This document shows positions 6,042 to 7,459 of a DNA stretch of 7,459 nucleotides, in pieces. Source of the DNA: Phosphoribacter sp964558825 (GTDB lineage: Bacteria; Actinomycetota; Actinomycetes; Actinomycetales; Dermatophilaceae). The stretch spans positions 1 to 7,459 of the forward strand of contig CAZLGB010000179.1 of assembly GCA_964558825.1 (NCBI GenBank). The letters are read 5' to 3'. Both the position numbers and the translations under genes were made by a program. Within the stretch, counting starts at the first letter, position 1. Each line of letters starts with the position of its first letter. Below the pieces are notes generated by a model. It made no database searches and was not told where the DNA came from. It was given only the letters and a program-made list of their open reading frames with translations.

Positions 6042-7459
6042 TCAGTCGGGAGCGACGACCCGCATCGTCGCCGCGGCGCGCAACCCGGCAGCGTTGAGCA
6101 GGCTGAGGGTCACCCGGGCGTTGTGCTCAGGGGTGCCCGCCACGAGCACCGTGACCGCGCCGGTCCCCGCTGGGAGCCGGCAGCCGACCTCACGCGCCGG
6201 ATCGCTCGGGCACTCGGCCAGCGACACGGTGGCGTCATGTCCGTCGAGCACTCGTGCCTGCACGTCGAGCGGGCCCGCCGCACCGGCCCGCACCCCGATG
6301 ACCGTCGGGACGCCCACGGTGATCGACGCCGGCACTCCGACGAACGCCGGAGGCTGATCGGGCGCGTCCGCGACGACGGTGGTCGTGGCGGTGGCACTCA
6401 CTCCGGCAGCGTTGACGATCGTCACGGTGAGGCGCGCCGTGGTCACGTCGCCCGCGAGTGTCCGCGCCGCCGGTTGGGAGCCACCGAGGGTGGGCGTGAT
6501 CGTCAGGGTGGCCACCCGCGAGCCGATGGTGCACCCGGCACTGGAGCCCGTGCACCCGCTCAACGTCACCTGGCCCAGCTGGTCGAGCGAGGCGGTCACC
6601 ACACCGCCGGCGGACGTGCCCAGGTCGATCGGCACCTGGATCGCGGTGCCTGAGGTGGTCGACGCCGGCAGGGCGCTCACGAAATGCGGTCGGGGGGCCG
6701 CCACCGGCACGTCGACGATGGTCGGGTCGCCGCCGTCGGCATTGGTGACGGTCACGCGCAGCACGGCCGGGTATGCCGTCGGGAGGGCGCGCACGGTGAC
6801 CTGCCCGGCCGTCCCGCCGAAGGTGCACCCCGTGCCACCGGAGGACGCGCAGTCCAGGCTCACGGCGCCGCCGGGCTGGAGGGCGGCGCTGATGGTGCCG
6901 CCGCTCGCCGTCTGGAAGGTGAAACCCAAAATGGCCGGCACCTCGCCGACCAGGGATGTGGGGTTGTCCGGAGACGAGTCCGGTGGCGGTGGAGTGAGCA
7001 CGATCGTCACGATCAGCGGTGTGCCGCCGCTCGCATTGGTGACGGTGAGCACCAGGGACGCGGGGTAGGACGTCGGCTTGGCCGTGACGCCGACGGTGGC
7101 GGTGGATCCGGCCACGGTGCACGTCGTCGTCCCTGGCGCGGCACAGTCGAGCAGCAGGCTGCCTCCCGGGCTGAGCGCGGCCACGACGGTGCCGCCCGCG
7201 GCACTGCCGAACTGCACGCCGATGCTGAAGGGCCGGCCACCTGTCGCTGCCCGCGGCGTGCCGTTGGCGAGCGTCGGCGGCGACACCGGCGTCGACGTGG
7301 GCGTCGACGTGGGCGTCGACGGGGCGCTGGTCGTGGGGGTCGATGTCTGGGTCGGCACGCTCGTCCGGGGGGGCGTGCTCCGCGGGGGCACCCGGGTCGT
7401 GCTGGACGTGCCGGCTGGCGAGGGGGAGGGCGTCGCGGGCACAACGGTCGGCACGCTCG
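6042..7459 (-). CDS. Surface-type protein with Pro/Thr/Ser linker and four Cys-pair beta repeats (C-terminal part)
   Basis: I do not recognise the family. The frame is open to the right edge, so the N-terminus and any signal peptide or membrane anchor lie outside; the GTG at 7454 is only the first possible start and is probably internal. Counting from 7454, residues 1-62 are a Pro/Thr/Ser-rich linker with TPTS repeats. Four beta-rich units follow (about 74-154, 172-252, 257-362 and 366-469). Each has short alternating hydrophobic strands, a close Cys pair and a late LTVTNASGG-like strand. Cys positions are 104/112, 202/210, 301/308 and 415/425, the only cysteines seen. The protein stops at VVAPD with no LPXTG signal or C-terminal membrane helix. 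Composition and paired cysteines suggest export and Ig-like folding, perhaps as the outer part of a membrane-anchored protein or kinase. That is inference. Confidence 0.8.
   Translation of the reverse strand, partial: SVPTVVPATPSPSPAGTSSTTRVPPRSTPPRTSVPTQTSTPTTSAPSTPTSTPTSTPVSPPTLANGTPRAATGGRPFSIGVQFGSAAGGTVVAALSPGGSLLLDCAAPGTTTCTVAGSTATVGVTAKPTSYPASLVLTVTNASGGTPLIVTIVLTPPPPDSSPDNPTSLVGEVPAILGFTFQTASGGTISAALQPGGAVSLDCASSGGTGCTFGGTAGQVTVRALPTAYPAVLRVTVTNADGGDPTIVDVPVAAPRPHFVSALPASTTSGTAIQVPIDLGTSAGGVVTASLDQLGQVTLSGCTGSSAGCTIGSRVATLTITPTLGGSQPAARTLAGDVTTARLTVTIVNAAGVSATATTTVVADAPDQPPAFVGVPASITVGVPTVIGVRAGAAGPLDVQARVLDGHDATVSLAECPSDPAREVGCRLPAGTGAVTVLVAGTPEHNARVTLSLLNAAGLRAAATMRVVAPD
6048..7235 (-). 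repeat. Four diverged protein-level repeats, each with a close cysteine pair
   Basis: Read on the minus strand, units 1 (about 7235-6993) and 2 (about 6941-6699) are clearly homologous: both share AxGGT, LxPGG, LDCA, TxC/TGC, then PT-x-YPA and VTNAxGG. Units 3 (about 6686-6369) and 4 (about 6359-6048) are more diverged but keep the Cys pair (6 and 9 residues between, against 7 in units 1 and 2) and the VTIVNAAG or LSLLNAAG strand. The boundaries are estimates by eye. Confidence 0.7.
7288..7323 (-). repeat. Three 12-bp tandem repeats in the linker coding region
   Basis: The plus strand carries GGCGTCGACGTG twice and then GGCGTCGACGGG, one base different. On the coding strand this gives the TPTS-TPTS-TPVS stretch. 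Such low-complexity linker DNA can change length by slippage. Confidence 0.8.

Overview
The window looks like chromosomal DNA of a high-GC actinobacterium, probably of the Micrococcales/Intrasporangiaceae type. The reasons are strong G/C third-position bias, frequent GTG starts, a tRNA without an encoded CCA, TANNNT-like -10 boxes and actinobacterial GlmU, Prs and TetR proteins. The gene order tetR / tRNA-Gln / glmU / prs, with tetR divergent from glmU, resembles the Mycobacterium tuberculosis neighbourhood Rv1017c-Rv1019. This placement is by recognition, not by a search.

Layout: positions 1-4000 hold a tightly packed minus-strand block. Read in the direction of transcription it runs: a broken GT87/DUF2029 membrane mannosyltransferase-like gene (3999 to 2790), glmU (2778 to 1297), prs (1300 to 320, overlapping glmU by 4 nt), and the first 105 codons of a second polytopic glycosyltransferase-like membrane protein (316 to beyond the left edge). 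A tRNA-Gln(UUG) gene lies upstream on the same strand (4233 to 4155). From 4360 the plus strand carries a class I SAM-dependent methyltransferase gene with a single-base frameshift, then an intact TetR-family regulator (5371-6027). A convergent minus-strand gene (6042 to beyond the right edge) encodes the C-terminal part of a surface-type protein: a Pro/Thr/Ser linker followed by four beta-rich repeats, each with a close pair of cysteines.

How the genes fit together: GlmU makes UDP-GlcNAc for peptidoglycan and glycoconjugates. Prs makes PRPP for nucleotides, His, Trp and, in some actinobacteria, polyprenyl-linked arabinose. Both are flanked by polytopic proteins of polyprenyl-phosphate-sugar glycosyltransferase type, so the block has an envelope-glycan theme. 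The two accessory genes next to the tRNA (the GT87 gene and the methyltransferase) are both damaged: one nonsense codon plus one frameshift in the first, one frameshift in the second. The methyltransferase frameshift joins it in frame to the TetR gene, so a naive gene call gives a false 555-residue fusion.

No complete new system such as a defence island, CRISPR array or mobile element is visible. The signals most worth pursuing are a strongly over-represented word, GTATGCC/GGCATAC, that is kept through A/T-ending synonymous codons; the cysteine-pair repeat protein; the perfect 17-bp tandem repeat in front of tetR; and the clustered gene lesions around the tRNA.
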